Shown here one piece after another: positions 63,149 through 64,000 of a stretch of DNA of 64,000 bases. Below the pieces are notes generated by a model. That model saw only the letters and a list, made by a program, of their open reading frames with translations. It did no database searches and was not told the origin of the DNA. Where the stretch lies: the NCBI GenBank assembly GCA_963814905.1, contig CAWFEM010000011.1, positions 434,001 to 498,000 of the forward strand, written 5' to 3'. The stretch's first letter is position 1. Each line of letters begins with the position of its first letter. This stretch comes from DASWJZ01 sp963814905 (GTDB taxonomy: Bacteria > Pseudomonadota > Alphaproteobacteria > Rhizobiales > Afifellaceae). Both the position numbers and the translations under genes were made by a program.

Positions 63149-64000
63149 TCAGCTCCTCAGCCTTTCGCCTTTCGGATCGTAGAGGCTGCGCGGACCACGC
63201 TTCGCCGCGTAGCTCTTCCCGTAGGCTTCGATCGAAAGCGTCGCATCTTTTGGCATCTCCGCCGGAAGATAACCGAAGGCGATCGTTGTCTCGACCGTGT
63301 AGCCAAAGCCGGCGCTGGTCGTTGTGCCGACCACCGCGCCGTCCGCGAGAACCGTCTCGCCGCCGATAAGCGGCGCGAAGCCCTCGACGGTCAGCGTCGC
63401 AAGCTTGCGCGCCGGGCCTTCGGCCTTGATCGCCGCAAGCGCCGCGCGGCCGATGAAATCGCCCTTGTCGAGCGCCACCGCGAAGCCAAGCCCGGCCTCG
63501 TAAGGATTGGTGTCGGGCGTCACGTCCGCGGACCAATAGACGTAGCCCTTCTCCAGCCTGAGCAATTCGACGGCGCGATAGCCGGCGTCGATCAGTCCGT
63601 GATCGGCGCCCGTCTCCATCAGACGTTCGTAAACATGCGCGGCGTATTCCGCCGGCACGTGCAGCTCCCAACCGAGCTCGCCGACATAGCCGACGCGTGC
63701 GGCGCGCACGCGCGTTGCCAGTCCGACCTCGATCTCGCGCACGGTGAGATAAGGGAAGGCGGCGTTTGAGAGGTCGTCGTCCGTCGTTGCTTGCAGGATT
63801 TGCCGAGACGCCGGGCCGACGATGTTGAGAACCGCATAGGCGGAGGTGACCTCGCGGATTTCCGCCGAGCCGTCCTTCGGCAAGAGTCCGGCGATCCAGC
63901 CGCAATCCCGCACGCCGAACTGGCTGCCCGTCACGACGTAGAAGCGGCTTTCTGAGAGCCGCATGATGGTGAGGTCGGCTTCGATGCCGCCGCTCTCGTT
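63149..64000 (-). CDS. GcvT-domain protein, C-terminal part of FAD-dependent oxidoreductase (5' cut by window edge)
   Basis: The last 283 residues of a protein whose start lies beyond the right edge. The visible part is an aminomethyltransferase (GcvT) module: NESGGIEADLTIMRL, RVGYVGELGWELHVPAEYA near the middle, RAVELLRLEKGYVYWSADVT and the C-terminal barrel with GRAALAAIKAEGPARKL. Such modules end dimethylglycine or sarcosine dehydrogenases and pass one-carbon units to tetrahydrofolate. The N-terminal FAD half is inferred from family architecture, not seen. It is co-transcribed with the kinase at 62226. Confidence 0.82.
   Translation of the reverse strand, partial: NESGGIEADLTIMRLSESRFYVVTGSQFGVRDCGWIAGLLPKDGSAEIREVTSAYAVLNIVGPASRQILQATTDDDLSNAAFPYLTVREIEVGLATRVRAARVGYVGELGWELHVPAEYAAHVYERLMETGADHGLIDAGYRAVELLRLEKGYVYWSADVTPDTNPYEAGLGFAVALDKGDFIGRAALAAIKAEGPARKLATLTVEGFAPLIGGETVLADGAVVGTTTSAGFGYTVETTIAFGYLPAEMPKDATLSIEAYGKSYAAKRGPRSLYDPKGERLRS

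Overview
The window is a gene-dense, GC-rich chromosomal segment. It fits an alphaproteobacterium of the order Hyphomicrobiales (Rhizobiales-like): it has a 1,596-residue NAD-glutamate dehydrogenase, PutA of the short bifunctional class, two ECF sigma factors with C-terminal extensions, many CUT2-type sugar ABC genes, an Anbu operon and AraD1/GguC-family enzymes. I cannot place it to genus. I see no rRNA, tRNA, CRISPR array, phage or insertion sequence. Codon use and GC look even throughout; the main AT-rich exceptions are the brnTA promoter, the RpiR operator and the GntR leader.

Layout. 1-3256: a sugar module, with a Gfo/Idh/MocA dehydrogenase (cut by the edge) and a TIM-barrel isomerase divergent from a ROK repressor. 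3385-8633: gamma-glutamyltransferase-like protein, GlcNAc kinase and nagA (amino-sugar use), and AMP nucleosidase. 8784-16569: a probable myo-inositol cluster, with an SBP-permease-ATPase ABC transporter, an RpiR regulator with a GGAA-N6-TTCC operator, iolG, iolC (fused to DUF2090) and iolB. The rest of the pathway, iolD-iolE, lies 30 kb away at 44775-47519; iolA is not in the window. 16569-17140: a brnTA toxin-antitoxin unit directly behind iolB. 17149-22228: nucleoside hydrolase, SDR, secreted protein, an orphan UgpB-like binding protein and ribokinase. 22123-28053: a frameshifted SLC13-type transporter, CBS protein, glyoxalase-fold protein, a histidine-ammonia-lyase homologue that has lost its catalytic motifs, and a mutarotase-like protein. 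28265-32315: an operon of sugar-acid catabolism (FAH-family GguC/AraD1, ketoglutarate-semialdehyde dehydrogenase, dgoK, dgoA). 32409-37199: the large glutamate dehydrogenase. 37250-41986: a second CUT2 transporter under a GntR regulator, divergent from a sugar-dehydrogenase-like SDR. 42013-44764: cupin, YCII protein, ECF42-type sigma factor, CsbD and a small hypothetical. 47681-50600: GST, an ECF sigma factor with a SnoaL-like tail, and another Gfo/Idh/MocA enzyme. 50913-55064: the Anbu operon (ATP-grasp, alpha-E, transglutaminase, Anbu protease). 55089-64000: HisN-like phosphatase, two paralogous choline-kinase-like proteins, putA with a frameshift, an LssY_C protein, an orphan sugar-binding protein and the end of a GcvT-domain oxidoreductase.

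Taken together, this is a scavenger's catabolic region: uptake and breakdown of inositol, amino sugars, aldonic acids, pentoses or galactose, nucleosides, proline, glutamate and probably methylated amines. Each block carries its own local regulator (ROK, RpiR, GntR, ECF). Three copies of a Rhizobiales-style palindromic intergenic repeat lie between blocks. Two otherwise intact genes (SLC13 transporter, putA) carry single extra bases, which may be real decay or base-calling errors.
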